Below, piece by piece: positions 40,245 through 50,825 of a DNA stretch of 64,000 bases. Positions within the stretch are counted from its first letter, which is position 1; every line of letters starts with the position of its first letter. Source of the DNA: Burkholderia singularis (GTDB lineage: Bacteria; Pseudomonadota; Gammaproteobacteria; Burkholderiales; Burkholderiaceae); contig NZ_FXAN01000035.1 in assembly GCF_900176645.1 (NCBI RefSeq), forward strand, positions 1-64,000, written 5' to 3'. Below the pieces are notes generated by a model. The model made no database searches. It saw only the letters and a program-made list of their open reading frames with translations, and was not told the DNA's origin. A program made the position numbers and the translations under genes.

Positions 40245-41912
40245 CTAACCAATGGCTTTCAATAGGCGTTGCGTGTAAGGATGCGCCGGCTCGGAGAAGA
40301 TTCGCTCGACATCACCCGTCTCGACGATTATCCCCCCTTGCATCACCGCGACTCGGTGCGCCATCGCGCCGATTACTTCCAAATCGTGGCTAATGAAGAG
40401 ATAGCCGAGGTTGTATTTGCGCTGAAGATTGGCCAGCAGTTTCAGCACCTGCTGCTGGATCGACACATCGAGCGCGCTCGTCGGCTCGTCGAGCACGAGC
40501 ACGCGCGGCTCCAGCACGAGCGCGCGCGCGATCGCAATCCGCTGGCGCTGCCCGCCCGAAAACTCGTGCGCATAGCGATGCAGCACCGTATGGTCGAGCC
40601 CGACCTCGCGGAGTACCGCGATCGTCTTGTCGCGGCGCGCGTCGGCGGACAGCTGCGGACGGTGCAGCGCGAGCCCCTCGGACACGATGCGCTCGATGGT
40701 CTGCCGCGGCGAAAGCGAACTGAATGGATCTTGAAAGACCACTTGCATATCCGCGCGCAATGCGCGGCGCTCGCGGCCGCGATAGCTCGCAAGCGAACGT
40801 CCGTCGAACTGGACGTCGCCATGCGCGATGCGTTGCAGCCCAAGCAGGGCCATCGCGAGCGTCGATTTGCCAGACCCGGACTCGCCGACGATCCCGAGCG
40901 TCTCGCCCTGCCGCACCGATACGCTCGCGCCGGACACCGCCGTGAAACGTGCGTCGCGGAACCAGCCGGCGAAGCCCGGCCGTTTCTGCTTGAACTGCAC
41001 CGTCACGCCACGCGCGTCGAGCATGACGGGCGCGATCGGCAACACGGGCGATACCGTGCGCTGCGGCCGGCTGTTCAACAGGCGCCGCGTATACGGATGC
41101 TCGGGCGCGCCGAAGATCCGCTCGAGCGGCCCGGATTCGACGAGCCGCCCCTTTTCCATCACCGCGACGCGCTCGGCGAAGCGCCGCACCAGATTCAGAT
41201 CGTGCGTGATCAGCAGCACCGCCATTCCGCGCTCGGCCGCCGCGTCGCGTTGCAGCTCGAGCAGCAGCTCGACGATCTGCGCGCGGATCGTCACGTCGAG
41301 CGCGGTCGTCGGTTCGTCGGCGATCAGCAGGCGCGGCCGGCACGCGAGCGCCATCGCGATCATCACGCGCTGCCGCTGGCCGCCCGACAGCTGATGCGGG
41401 TAGCTGTCGACGCGCTCGCGCGGCCGGTCGATACCGGTGCGCGCCAGCAGCGCGATCGCCCGCTCGCGCGCGTCGCGCTTCGTCACGCCGTCGTGCAGCT
41501 CGATCGTCTCGCCGATCTGCTCGCCGACCGTGTAAAGCGGATTGAGCGCCGTCATCGGCTCCTGGAAGATCATCGCGAGATCCGCGCCGCGCAGCGCGCG
41601 CATCTCGCGCTCGCTCTTGTCGACGAGATTCTCGCCGGCAAAGCGGATCGCGCCGGACACGTCGGCGTCGCGCAACAACCGCAGAATCGACAGCGCGGTC
41701 ACGCTCTTGCCCGAGCCGGATTCGCCGACGAGCGCGACGCGCTCGCCGCGGCCGATCGCCAACGACACGTCGTCGACGGCGAGCATATCGCCGAAACGCA
41801 CGCACAGCCGCTCGATCGACAGCAGCGGCCCGCCCAGCGCGTGCCCATCGCGCAGCCGGCTGCCGCCCGGCGCACGCTGCGTATCGCGGCGATTCGCGTC
41901 GGCCGCGCTCAT
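40245..41912 (-). CDS. yejF: Oligopeptide ABC transporter ATPase with two cassettes (YejF-like)
   Basis: A 555-residue protein with two fused ABC cassettes. Each has Walker A (GESGSGKSV and GESGSGKST), a signature (LSGGQRQR and FSGGQRQR) and Walker B ([12 protein letters not shown] and [11 protein letters not shown]), plus the C-terminal oligopeptide-type [24 protein letters not shown] tails. It powers the YejABEF importer, a peptide and microcin C uptake route in enterobacteria. The ATG overlaps the yejE stop (ATGA), with GGGAGG upstream. It is the last gene of yejABEF. Confidence 0.95.
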   Translation of the reverse strand: MSAADANRRDTQRAPGGSRLRDGHALGGPLLSIERLCVRFGDMLAVDDVSLAIGRGERVALVGESGSGKSVTALSILRLLRDADVSGAIRFAGENLVDKSEREMRALRGADLAMIFQEPMTALNPLYTVGEQIGETIELHDGVTKRDARERAIALLARTGIDRPRERVDSYPHQLSGGQRQRVMIAMALACRPRLLIADEPTTALDVTIRAQIVELLLELQRDAAAERGMAVLLITHDLNLVRRFAERVAVMEKGRLVESGPLERIFGAPEHPYTRRLLNSRPQRTVSPVLPIAPVMLDARGVTVQFKQKRPGFAGWFRDARFTAVSGASVSVRQGETLGIVGESGSGKSTLAMALLGLQRIAHGDVQFDGRSLASYRGRERRALRADMQVVFQDPFSSLSPRQTIERIVSEGLALHRPQLSADARRDKTIAVLREVGLDHTVLHRYAHEFSGGQRQRIAIARALVLEPRVLVLDEPTSALDVSIQQQVLKLLANLQRKYNLGYLFISHDLEVIGAMAHRVAVMQGGIIVETGDVERIFSEPAHPYTQRLLKAIG

Positions 41913-43009
41913 CGAACACCTCCCGCCGCCGCGCGCGCCGTATCGGCAACGCGCGTATCGAGCGCGTTGCGCAGCGCATCGCCCATGAAGGTCAGCAGCA
42001 GCAGCGTCGCGACGAGCACGCAGAACGTCGCGAGCGAGATCCACCACGCGTCGAGATTGCCCTTGCCCTGCGCGAGCAGCTCGCCCAGGCTCGGCGTCGG
42101 CGGCGGCACGCCGAGGCCAAGGAAATCGAGGCTCGTGAGCGCGAGAATCGCGCCGCTCATCCGGAACGGCAAGAACGTGATGACGGGCGTGAGGCTGTTC
42201 GGCAACACGTGCCGCCAGATGATCTGCCAGCTCGACAGGCCCATCGCGCGCGCGGCGCGCACGTAGTCCTGCGAGCGGTTGCGCAAGAATTCCGCGCGCA
42301 CGTAATCGGACAGTCCGATCCAGCCGAACAGCGACAGCAGCACGATCAGCAACACGAAACTCGGCTCGAACACCGACGCGAAAATGATCAGCAGATACAG
42401 CTCGGGCATCGCGCTCCAGATCTCGATGAGACGCTGGCCGATGATGTCGATGCGTCCGCCGAAGTAGCCCTGCACCGCGCCCGCGGCAATGCCAAGCACC
42501 GTGCCGATGAACGTGAGGATCAGCGCGAATTCGACCGACACCCGGAAGCCGTAGACGAGCCGCGCGAGCAGGTCGCGCCCTTGCGCATCCGTGCCGAGCC
42601 AATTCTCGCGCGACGGCGGCGCGGGATTGGGCCGCGTCGAGAAGTAGTTGAGCGTGTCGTAGTGGTAGCGGTTCAGTGGATACAGCGCGAAATTGCCCGG
42701 CGCGGCGAGTTTACCGCGCACGTAGGGGTCGAGATAGTCGGCGGGCGTCGGGAAATCGCCGCCGAACACCGTCTCCGGGTAGTCGCGCAGCAGCGGGAAA
42801 TAGTAATGACCGTCGTAGCGCACAACGAGCGGCTTATCGTTCGACCACAGCGGCGCGGCAATGCTCACCGCGAACGCGACGGCGAAGATCACGAGGCTCC
42901 AGTAGCCGAGCCGCTGCGCCTTGAAGCGCCGCCACACGCGCCGCACGGGCGAAGGCGACACGCGCGCGCGCGCGGCGTCGATGCGGGAAGAAACGGCGGA
43001 TCGACTCAA
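41909..43009 (-). CDS. yejE: Peptide ABC transporter permease YejE
   Basis: A 366-residue BPD-type permease. It has an N-terminal helix (LGYWSLVIFAVAFAVSIAAPLW), a large periplasmic loop, then five or so helices with the EAA-type loop EFLRNRSQDYVRAARAMGLS. The long loop with DAQGRDLLARLVYGFRVS matches YejE rather than shorter DppC. The start is TTG at 43009, one base past the yejB stop (TGAATTG), with GGAG eight bases upstream, so translation is likely coupled. Confidence 0.92.
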   Translation of the reverse strand: MSRSAVSSRIDAARARVSPSPVRRVWRRFKAQRLGYWSLVIFAVAFAVSIAAPLWSNDKPLVVRYDGHYYFPLLRDYPETVFGGDFPTPADYLDPYVRGKLAAPGNFALYPLNRYHYDTLNYFSTRPNPAPPSRENWLGTDAQGRDLLARLVYGFRVSVEFALILTFIGTVLGIAAGAVQGYFGGRIDIIGQRLIEIWSAMPELYLLIIFASVFEPSFVLLIVLLSLFGWIGLSDYVRAEFLRNRSQDYVRAARAMGLSSWQIIWRHVLPNSLTPVITFLPFRMSGAILALTSLDFLGLGVPPPTPSLGELLAQGKGNLDAWWISLATFCVLVATLLLLTFMGDALRNALDTRVADTARAAAGGVR

Positions 43010-43010
43010 T

Positions 43011-44054
43011 TCAGCGCTCCAGTTGCTCGAATTGCACGCGCGGGTCGACCCACACGTAGCAGAGATCGGATACGAGCTTCGTCGCGAGCCCGATCAGCGT
43101 GAAGATGTACAGCGTGCCGAGCACGACCGGGTAGTCGCGCCGGATCACCGATTCATACGACAGCAAGCCCAACCCGTCGAGCGAGAACAATGTCTCGATC
43201 AGCAGGCTGCCGGTGAAGAACGCGCCGATGAACGCCGCCGGAAAGCCAACCACGAGCGGCAGCAGCGCGTTGCGAAACACGTGCTTCCATAGCACACGGC
43301 GCTCGGCGAGCCCCTTTGCACGCGCGGTCAGCACGTATTGCTTGCGGATTTCGTCGAGAAACGCGTTCTTCGTGAGCATCGTGACGACCGCGAAACTGCC
43401 GACCACCGACGCGGTGATCGGTAACACGATATGCCACAGATAATCGGCGACCTTACCCGCGACGGACAACTGCGCGAAGTTGTCCGACGTGAGGCCGCGC
43501 AGCGGGAAGATCTGCCAGAACGAGCCGCCGCCGAACAGCACGAGCAGCAGCACGCCGAGCACGAAGCCGGGAATCGCGTAGCCGATCAATACGGCGAGGC
43601 TCGTCGCGAGATCGAACGTCGAGCCGTTTCGTACCGCCTTCGCGATGCCGAGCGGCACCGAAATCAAGTACGTGAGCAAAAACGTCCATACGCCGATACT
43701 GATCGACACCGGCAGTTTCGACACGATCAGCGACCACACGCTGCGATGATGGAAATAACTGTCGCCAAGATCGAAGCGCGCAAAGCGCGCGAGCATCAGC
43801 CCATAGCGCTCGACGGGCGGCTTGTCGAAGCCGTACAGCGCTTTCAGTTGCGCGAGCTGCTGCGCGTCGACGCCGGTATGCGAGCGCATGCCATACGGCG
43901 CCGCGCCATCCTGCGTGGCGCCCTTGCGCAGCTCATACACGGCCTGCTCGACCGGGCCGCCCGGCACGAACTGGATCACGGCGAACGTGATCGTCAACAC
44001 GCCGACGAGCGTCGGAATCATCAGCAAAAGACGTTTGAGGATGTAGCTCCACAT
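43011..44054 (-). CDS. yejB: Peptide ABC transporter permease YejB
   Basis: A 347-residue permease starting MWSYILKRLLLMIPTLVGVL, the standard N-terminal helix of DppB-type permeases. It has six helices and the EAA-type loop EIRKQYVLTARAKGLAERRV. The inserted segment GATQDGAAPYGMRSHTGVD distinguishes YejB from DppB/OppB. It lies 85 bases after yejA and pairs with YejE. The frame is open for 52 codons upstream, but family alignment begins at MWSYI. Confidence 0.92.
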   Translation of the reverse strand: MWSYILKRLLLMIPTLVGVLTITFAVIQFVPGGPVEQAVYELRKGATQDGAAPYGMRSHTGVDAQQLAQLKALYGFDKPPVERYGLMLARFARFDLGDSYFHHRSVWSLIVSKLPVSISIGVWTFLLTYLISVPLGIAKAVRNGSTFDLATSLAVLIGYAIPGFVLGVLLLVLFGGGSFWQIFPLRGLTSDNFAQLSVAGKVADYLWHIVLPITASVVGSFAVVTMLTKNAFLDEIRKQYVLTARAKGLAERRVLWKHVFRNALLPLVVGFPAAFIGAFFTGSLLIETLFSLDGLGLLSYESVIRRDYPVVLGTLYIFTLIGLATKLVSDLCYVWVDPRVQFEQLER

Positions 44055-44139
44055 AGGCGCTTGTCGAGAAGGTTCGAACGATTTGGCCGACAGGCGATCG
44101 ACCACGCTTATGGCCAGCGGATGACCCGCTTGCCGGCCG

Positions 44140-46119
44140 TCACGGCGCGGCCGGCGAATCGTGTCCGGGCTTCGCCCACCACATCGACGCGATCCAGCCT
44201 TCCGCCGCATAGTACAGCGGCAGCGTCTGCGGATAGCCGAGCGTGCGCTTATACGCGACGCGCCATGTCGTGCTGTACCAATGCGGCACCACGTAGTAGC
44301 CGTGGATCAGCACGCGGTCGAGCGCGCGCGCCGCGTCGAACAACTGCTCGCGCGTTTGCGCGCGCACGAGCGCGTTCAGGATCGCGTCGACCGCCGGCGA
44401 TTTCAGGCCGATCATGTTGTCCGAGCCCGGCTCGTCTGCATAGCGGCTCGCAAAGCGCGTGAGCTGCTCGGTTCCCGGCACTTGAACGCCTGCGTAACGG
44501 ATCGACGTCATGTCATAGTCGAACGCGTTGAAACGATTCTGCAGCAGCGCGAAGTCGGCCGTCCGAAACTTCACGGCAATCCCGAGCTTTGCCAGATTGC
44601 GCGCGTAAGCGGTCACGATGGGTTCCATCCCCGCGCTCGAATCGTCGAGGATCTCGAATGCGAACGGCTCGCCCTTCGCATTGCGCAGCGCGCCGTCGCG
44701 GTATGTCCAGCCCGCCTGCGCAAGCAGCGCACGGGCCTTCAGCAGATTGGCGCGCAGCGAGCCGGGTGCATTCGTGCTCGGCTGCTTGGGCATCGGCCCG
44801 AATACGGCCGGGTCCAGCTGCGCGCGCAGCGGATCGAGCAGCGCGAGTTCGCCCGGACCGGGCACGCCGCTCGCCTGCAAGGCGGTATCGGCGAAATAGC
44901 TGTCCAACCGTGTATAGGCGCCGTAGAACAGCTGGCGGTTCAGCCATTCGAAATCGAACGCGAGATCGAGCGCTTGCCGCACGCGCACATCCTGGAAGAG
45001 CGGGCGCCGCAGGTTCATCAGGAATCCTTGCATCCCGGCGCCGTTGTGCTGACGGAACTCGCGCTTGACAAGCTCGCCGCTGTCGAAGCGTTTGCCGACA
45101 TCGCGCCGCACCCAGTTGCGGGCTCCGTATTCGACGAGCGCGTCGTACTCGCCTGCCTTGAACGCCTCGAGCTTCGCCACACCATCGCCGTAGAGTTTGT
45201 AGACGATGCGTTCGAAGTTGTTCGTGCCCACTCGCACCGGCAGCGCGGCGCCCCAGTACGCGGCATCGCGCCGGTACGTGATCGTGCGGCCGCTGTCATA
45301 GCGCTCGATGACATACGGGCCGCTGCCGATCGGCGGCTCGAACGCGAGTTGGTCGAAGCGCATCCGGGTGCCGTCCGGCCTCAAGCCCCATTTGCGCGAG
45401 AACACCGGCACGCCGGCCGCGATGAGCGGCAGCTCGCGACTTGGGCGGCGAAAATCGAAACGCACGCTTGCCGGATCGACTGCCACCGCGCGTATGATAT
45501 CCGCGTAATAGGCCGGGAATTGCGGCGCCGCCTGCGGACTTTTCAGCACGTCGAACGAAAATTTGACGTCCGCCGCGGTCACGGGATCGCCGTTCGAGAA
45601 ACGCGCGTGCGGATTCAAATGAAACGTGACCGACATCCCGTCCGGCGCGACGGCGATATCGTCGGCGAGCAGCCCGTACATCGTCGCGGGCTCGTCGGCG
45701 CTGCCCGTCATCAAGCTTTCGAACAGGAAATCGAGCCCGGGCGCCGCGTTGCCGCGCAACGTGAACGGATTGAACTTGTCGAAGGTCGACAGCCGGTTCG
45801 GATTCGCCAGCACGAGCGTACCGCCCTTGGGCGCCTGCGGATTCACGTAGTCAAAATGCTTGAAACCGGGCGGATACTTTGGTTCGCCATACTGAGCGAT
45901 TGCGTAGGCCGCGTGCGCCGACTGTGCCGCGGCGAATGCGAATACCACGCCCGCGGCCACCGCCATGCGGGCGATGCACGCGTGGCGCGATGCACGCGCA
46001 AACACGGCGCGCCACGCGCCGCGCGCAGGTTGCAGCACGACCGATCGATTGATCGATGCTTGCGTTGCCGCGTGCCGCGGCGGCCGTGGCCGAAAAACGT
46101 GGGGCAAACCGATCGTCAT
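44140..46119 (-). CDS. yejA: Peptide-binding protein YejA (solute-binding component)
   Basis: About 610-660 residues, an SBP family 5 periplasmic receptor. A signal peptide is visible as MAVAAGVVFAFAAAQSAHA (cleavage near ..SAHA-AYA), preceded by about 50 Arg-rich residues that may not be translated; the true start may therefore be the ATG at 45966. The mature part has the typical KYPPGFKHFDYVNPQAPKGG start and FEFDVLKSP-like motifs. It delivers oligopeptides to YejBEF. It diverges from fabI. Confidence 0.9.
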   Translation of the reverse strand: MTIGLPHVFRPRPPRHAATQASINRSVVLQPARGAWRAVFARASRHACIARMAVAAGVVFAFAAAQSAHAAYAIAQYGEPKYPPGFKHFDYVNPQAPKGGTLVLANPNRLSTFDKFNPFTLRGNAAPGLDFLFESLMTGSADEPATMYGLLADDIAVAPDGMSVTFHLNPHARFSNGDPVTAADVKFSFDVLKSPQAAPQFPAYYADIIRAVAVDPASVRFDFRRPSRELPLIAAGVPVFSRKWGLRPDGTRMRFDQLAFEPPIGSGPYVIERYDSGRTITYRRDAAYWGAALPVRVGTNNFERIVYKLYGDGVAKLEAFKAGEYDALVEYGARNWVRRDVGKRFDSGELVKREFRQHNGAGMQGFLMNLRRPLFQDVRVRQALDLAFDFEWLNRQLFYGAYTRLDSYFADTALQASGVPGPGELALLDPLRAQLDPAVFGPMPKQPSTNAPGSLRANLLKARALLAQAGWTYRDGALRNAKGEPFAFEILDDSSAGMEPIVTAYARNLAKLGIAVKFRTADFALLQNRFNAFDYDMTSIRYAGVQVPGTEQLTRFASRYADEPGSDNMIGLKSPAVDAILNALVRAQTREQLFDAARALDRVLIHGYYVVPHWYSTTWRVAYKRTLGYPQTLPLYYAAEGWIASMWWAKPGHDSPAAP

Positions 46120-46246
46120 GGATGAATAGATGCGTTGGCAGATCTTCGAGGATGGCGTTGTGAGAGAATTCTACCCACTTGCAACCGATTACAGCCAACC
46201 GCTGCCCGCGCCGGCGTGGGCGCGCCCGCTTCATATAGGAGAATTC

Positions 46247-47041
46247 ATGGGCTTTCTCGACGGTAAACGTATTCTGCTGACGGGTCTCTTGTCGAACCGT
46301 TCGATCGCCTACGGCATCGCCAAGGCATGTAAGCGCGAAGGCGCCGAACTTGCGTTCACCTACGTCGGCGATCGCTTCAAGGATCGCATCACCGAGTTCG
46401 CCGCGGAGTTCGGCAGCGAACTCGTGTTCCCGTGCGATGTAGCCGACGATGCTCAGATCGACGCGCTCTTCACGTCGCTGAAGGAACACTGGGACAGCCT
46501 CGACGGCCTCGTCCATTCGATCGGCTTCGCTCCGCGCGAGGCGATCGCCGGCGATTTCCTCGACGGTCTGTCGCGTGAGAGCTTCCGCATCGCGCACGAC
46601 ATCTCCGCATACAGCTTTCCGGCGCTCGCGAAAGCCGCGCAGCCGATGCTCTCGAGCGATGCTTCGATCCTCACGCTCACCTATCTCGGCGCCGAGCGGG
46701 CAATTCCGAACTACAACACGATGGGCGTCGCGAAAGCCGCGCTCGAGGCAAGCGTACGTTATCTCGCGGTGTCGCTCGGCGCGAAGGGCGTGCGCGTGAA
46801 CGGCATCTCGGCCGGGCCGATCAAGACGCTCGCCGCAAGCGGCATCAAGGGCTTCGGCAAGATTCTGGATTTCGTCGAGCAAAGCGCGCCGCTCAAGCGC
46901 AACGTGACGATCGAACAGGTCGGCAATGCGGGCGCGTTCCTGTTGTCAGATCTCGCGAGCGGGATCACGGCCGAAATCATGCACGTCGACTCCGGCTTCA
47001 ATGCAGTGGTGGGGGGCATGGCGGGCGGCGAAGGCGAGTAA
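46247..47041 (+). CDS. fabI: Enoyl-ACP reductase FabI
   Basis: A 264-residue short-chain dehydrogenase (E. coli 262). It reduces enoyl-ACP with NADH in the last step of each fatty-acid elongation round. The FabI active-site residues are Y146, Y156 and K163 ([20 protein letters not shown]), and the nucleotide-binding start is [26 protein letters not shown] precedes the ATG at 46247; an upstream open frame to 46130 is leader. It diverges from yejA and is followed by unrelated genes on the other strand. Confidence 0.97.
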   Translation: MGFLDGKRILLTGLLSNRSIAYGIAKACKREGAELAFTYVGDRFKDRITEFAAEFGSELVFPCDVADDAQIDALFTSLKEHWDSLDGLVHSIGFAPREAIAGDFLDGLSRESFRIAHDISAYSFPALAKAAQPMLSSDASILTLTYLGAERAIPNYNTMGVAKAALEASVRYLAVSLGAKGVRVNGISAGPIKTLAASGIKGFGKILDFVEQSAPLKRNVTIEQVGNAGAFLLSDLASGITAEIMHVDSGFNAVVGGMAGGEGE

Positions 47042-47137
47042 GCGCGCGACGCATGCTGGATTGCGGCCGGCCGGCCGCCCGGCCGCCGCATCACACGGCG
47101 GCCCTGGTCCGGCCGCCGCGCGTCGCAGGCGGCCGGC

Positions 47138-47497
47138 TCAGTGCCGCCAGCCGTTATGCCTGCCGTTGTCCCAATGACCTCGATCCCAGCCGGGGCCGCG
47201 GCCGTGATGGCGATACCACTCGTCGCGCCCCCAGTAGCGGCGGCCATCCCAGTAACGGTCGCCGTGCCAGCCGATCGTGATCACAGGTGCCGGCGCGTAC
47301 ACGGGAGCCGGCATATAGACCGGCGCAGGCTGGTAGACCACGGGCGGCGGAGGCGGCGCATAAACCGGCGCAGGCGCAACATAAACCGGCGCGGGCACGC
47401 CGACATTGATGCCAACGTTCACGCCGGCCAAGACGATGCCGGACGCGAACAGCGCAGTAAAACCGATGGCTAGCGACGCAGCGCGCAGGATTTTCAT
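47138..47497 (-). CDS. Exported PXPV-repeat protein
   Basis: A 119-residue protein with a signal peptide (MKILRAASLAIGFTALFASG then IVLAGV). The mature N-terminal half is a Pro/Val/Tyr repeat of PXPV type (VYVAPAPVYAPPPPPVVYQP, APVYMPAPVYAPAPV). The C-terminal half is rich in Trp, Arg, His, Gly and Asp (RYWDGRRYWGRDEWYRHHG). Small PXPV-repeat envelope proteins are common in Burkholderia, but no function is known to me. It stands alone 96 bases from the fabI stop, convergent with it. Confidence 0.85.
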   Translation of the reverse strand: MKILRAASLAIGFTALFASGIVLAGVNVGINVGVPAPVYVAPAPVYAPPPPPVVYQPAPVYMPAPVYAPAPVITIGWHGDRYWDGRRYWGRDEWYRHHGRGPGWDRGHWDNGRHNGWRH

Positions 47498-47707
47498 GGA
47501 CTCCTCTTCGGGTTGGTTCGTTTAAATCGACTATAGCCGCAAGCGTCCACCCCGCATATTTCCACTTTGTAAGAACTGATGCGCCGCGTCGCAATGTGAA
47601 CGAATCGCTAACTATTCGTAACATTCGGCATCGGTGAAGCGCACCGCCGAGCGTCCTCAAACGGGCCGGCACGCCCGCCCGGGCAGCCTGGGGCGCGACG
47701 GCAGCGG

Positions 47708-49051
47708 CTATTCGCGATTGCGCTCGCCGGCGGTATTCCGGCAGGCGATTGGCGGCAACTTCATATCGGCCCATTCGCTCAATTTCCGGGCACCTGCGTC
47801 CACCGGCTCTTCAATCGCAAAACCGGCTCCGTTCGCAAGACTTCTGACCGGCAACGCAGCGATCTTCCCGGCGGCGTCTGCCAACCCCGACTGTCCGCCT
47901 ACCGCCTCGATTCTGCTCTTGACCAGGGCTCTCACGATCGATGCCGCCACCGGGCCAGCCACGCCCAGCGCACTTTCCGCCAATTTTCCGGGCGATATCA
48001 GTTTTGCCAGCATGACACGATAAAAACGAATCGAATCCACCGGCAGCATCGCGATTTTCCTTGCAATATCGGCAGTCAGATCACCCGCGCTGACTTGCTT
48101 CAATTTGTCATATTCCCCTTCCCAGTCGCTGCGCCCAAGCAACCATAAAGGGCCAAAACGTCTGGCGGAATACTCGATATAGTAGTAAAGAAAATCCTGC
48201 AACATACCCAACGGGATGCGCACTCCGTTTGCCACGGATTTTTCGATGATGGACCTAAACGGTATCACCACCAATGCGTTTCTCACGGTTGCAGTTTGCC
48301 CCAGCATAAATTTTTGCCATGCTTTATTTATTATATTCGGCGACATGGCTTCCATAACCTGCCTCACCGGCTCGACCAGCTTATTTCGATTCGGTGCCAA
48401 ATAATATCGATCGCCATCGTCGAACGGAACGAGACCAAGCGACAGAAGCTGTCCGCCGCCCACATCGGAGGCTTGCTCGATGCCGGCAAAAGTCGCGGCC
48501 ACCTTGGCCGTTTCACTCAGTTCGATCCTGATGCTATCCGTTTTCTTGAAATGCTCGGGAATCGGATTTTTAAATATGTCCGCCACCATGCCCGGAATGG
48601 ACTTCACCCCGCCGCCCGCCGTGGCGGCCAAATAATCCAATCGCTTGGCTTTCCGAAGCACGGCCCTCATTGTTTCGCACGTTTCTCCTTTTGCCGCAAG
48701 CCTGCTGCATACCTGTGCGTAATGTGGCTCGCACCCGCTGAATTTTTCCGCGTCCAGCCTTGTCATCAGCGACCTCAGATACGAGAACATCGCCTCGGAT
48801 TCCGGTATGTCGACTGCGTATGAAAAAAATGCCGCCGCCGGCACGGACGCGTCCGCGTGTGATCTCGGCACGATACCCGCGAGCCCCTCCAACATCGAAC
48901 CGGCTTGCGGACGGCACACAATCGGCTTGCCGACGGATATCGACAGCACCCCGCTGGTGTGGGATGTATACGGCTCATCCGGAATATGAATTACAGTTGA
49001 ATTTTTATTTTCGAACGAGTGATCAATCAGTACTGACGTATTTTTTTTCAT
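47708..49051 (-). CDS. Unrecognised 447-residue protein
   Basis: A clearly coding frame (447 codons) for which I recognise no family. There is no Sec signal; the first 40 residues are polar (MKKNTSVLIDHSFENKNSTV), later parts alternate small hydrophobic helices with basic ones, and the C-terminal third is Ala/Gly/Leu-rich (ALGVAGPVAASIVRALVKSR). The ATG is followed by a run of eight A residues and lacks a ribosome-binding site. Base composition is AT-richer at the 5' end than neighbours, and it lies in a sparse, accessory-looking stretch between fabI and the T6SS genes. A short 72-codon frame upstream overlaps its start (ATGA) and may or may not be translated. No function is proposed. Confidence 0.7.
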   Translation of the reverse strand: MKKNTSVLIDHSFENKNSTVIHIPDEPYTSHTSGVLSISVGKPIVCRPQAGSMLEGLAGIVPRSHADASVPAAAFFSYAVDIPESEAMFSYLRSLMTRLDAEKFSGCEPHYAQVCSRLAAKGETCETMRAVLRKAKRLDYLAATAGGGVKSIPGMVADIFKNPIPEHFKKTDSIRIELSETAKVAATFAGIEQASDVGGGQLLSLGLVPFDDGDRYYLAPNRNKLVEPVRQVMEAMSPNIINKAWQKFMLGQTATVRNALVVIPFRSIIEKSVANGVRIPLGMLQDFLYYYIEYSARRFGPLWLLGRSDWEGEYDKLKQVSAGDLTADIARKIAMLPVDSIRFYRVMLAKLISPGKLAESALGVAGPVAASIVRALVKSRIEAVGGQSGLADAAGKIAALPVRSLANGAGFAIEEPVDAGARKLSEWADMKLPPIACRNTAGERNRE

Positions 49052-50069
49052 GAAATTTTATAAATTACAGATCCAGAATCCAGCGCCCCATCCAAGATAT
49101 GGCCACATGGAATACCGAATGCATCGCCGATCAATACTCGATCCGCCGCCTCTCTCGTTAACGGCGAACATGCCATCCGTATCGTCTCGGGAGTTTTATG
49201 AAATATATGAATGCGATAAAGAAAAGCGCACCCACCACTTTTCCAACAAAGCCTTGCGGCCTTCATACACTATCTACGCAGGCGAATCCTGTCATTCGCT
49301 CCTCACGAAACCGCTTCAATTTCCCCGAAAGCCATGCAGCCGCTCACGAATTATCGGCAATCGCCCTTCATTCACGCTTCGCGCACGCTCTTTTCCGCCT
49401 ATCTATCGAGTCGATTTCCTTTTCAGTTAAAAGAATCGACTATCCGGCATGCCCGGGCCAATAACGGCGATCGCGACGCGCGCTCGATGTCCGATATGGC
49501 ATGCCGCCGTCCTCATTGGCCCCGTTCGCATACCCGCCAGCCCAAGCTCGTGCGGCTCACTTTTCTATCTCTTTAATGTTTTTGGTTTTTACGTTGAAAA
49601 GTAGTGCCGGAATCCGCGTGCGGAATAATTCGGCACCAGGACTGAATCGATCATGAGTCATCGTACCGACGAGTTAACCTGGCTGTGCGGCGCAGCCATC
49701 ACATAGGTGATCGTCAGTCACGCGGAACATAAGACGGCGAGCGGTTATCGCGGCTGGTTCGCTGCGCTGCGCAGATTCGCGACGGCCGCCTCGGCATGCC
49801 CGCTTTTTTTCGTGCTGAGCGGCTTTCCGATTACCGGCCTGTCGCGACGCGAATAGCAGCGCGCCGACCAATCGATTGACCGGCCCTTTATTTGACGCGC
49901 ATGCCGCGCATCCGGCCGGCATTGCATGCGTATATCGGCGTCGCGAGCATCCTCGTCGCCATCGGCAACCCGACATCCGTCACCGACAGCTACTCTATGC
50001 CGCCGGCCCGACGGATAACGCCGCCGACCTCCCTGCCCATGAAGCCGCGCGGCCCCTTCCCGTTTCTCG
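49052..50069. other. One-kilobase gene-poor region
   Basis: No gene is supported here. GC content drops near 49050-49250 and again near 49560-49620. Open frames (for example 49048-49266 minus and 49050-49430 plus) have no ribosome-binding site and no recognisable domain. The 72-codon minus frame deserves a note because its stop overlaps the start of the 447-residue gene. The rest could be decayed sequence; I see no transposase remnant. Confidence 0.5.
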
Positions 50070-50825
50070 TTATTGCGGCAAACGTTCGAAGAAGCGATGC
50101 GCGAGTTCGACGATCCGATCCTTGTCGTTGTCGAGCGTCGCGACGTGATACGAGTTTTCCAGCCATATCAATGTTTTGTCGTCGCTGCCGATGCCGTCGA
50201 CGATCACGTTGCCGTTGTCGGGCGGCACGACATGATCCTCCGTCGATTGCAGCACCAATGCGGGACATTTGATTTCCGGCAACAGATCGCGTGCGACCGA
50301 CATCAACCCATAGATCTCGGCCAGCGTCGACGTCGGGATCTCGTCGTAGGCGAGTTCGGTCACGCCCTCGGCCTTGATGTCCGCACCGATGCTGTCGAAA
50401 AAGCGTGGCGCCGACCGGTCGTAGGCTTTCGCGGCCAGCGAGGGCGCGCCGAAATACACGCATGCATTGATCGGCACGATCGCCGCGATGTCCGGATGGC
50501 GCGCAGCCGACAGCAAGGTCAGACACCCGCCCATCGATAGCCCCATCATGAAGATCCGCGCGCACCGTTGCCGCAGCGTACCGAGCGCTTCGTCGATACT
50601 GTCGACCCAGTCCTGCGCGCGCGTGCGGTCCATCTCTTGTGGACTCACGCCGTGGCCCGCAAGCCGAGGGCCGAGCACGGTATAACCACCGATTCGATGC
50701 AACTGCTCGGCGACATACCGCACGCTCTGCGTCGAGCCGGTGTAGCCGTGCGAAATCAGAATGCCGGTGGAGCTGCCTTCGAGCAGAAACGGCTCGGCGC
50801 CGTCAAGAACGGAGTGGGAAGTCAT
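50070..50825 (-). CDS. Alpha/beta hydrolase, carboxylesterase or monoacylglycerol lipase type
   Basis: A 251-residue esterase of the Est30/monoacylglycerol-lipase group, starting MTSHSVLDGAEPFLLEGSST. The oxyanion motif is ISHGYTGSTQSVRYVAEQL, the nucleophile serine is in MMGLSMGGCLT, the acid in LQSTEDHVVPP and the histidine in ENSYHVATLDND. It is cytoplasmic. GAGG lies nine bases before the ATG. A LysR gene lies upstream in the same orientation, but 400 bases apart. Confidence 0.9.
   Translation of the reverse strand: MTSHSVLDGAEPFLLEGSSTGILISHGYTGSTQSVRYVAEQLHRIGGYTVLGPRLAGHGVSPQEMDRTRAQDWVDSIDEALGTLRQRCARIFMMGLSMGGCLTLLSAARHPDIAAIVPINACVYFGAPSLAAKAYDRSAPRFFDSIGADIKAEGVTELAYDEIPTSTLAEIYGLMSVARDLLPEIKCPALVLQSTEDHVVPPDNGNVIVDGIGSDDKTLIWLENSYHVATLDNDKDRIVELAHRFFERLPQ

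Noticed and set aside
40269-42266. A 665-codon plus-strand frame across the YejF gene
   Set aside because: It is the antisense of two ABC cassettes, His/Arg-rich, with no domain and no start signal.
49050-49430. A 126-codon plus frame opposite the start of the 447-aa gene
   Set aside because: It starts at a palindromic CATG shared with the minus-strand start, has no ribosome-binding site and encodes no recognisable domain.
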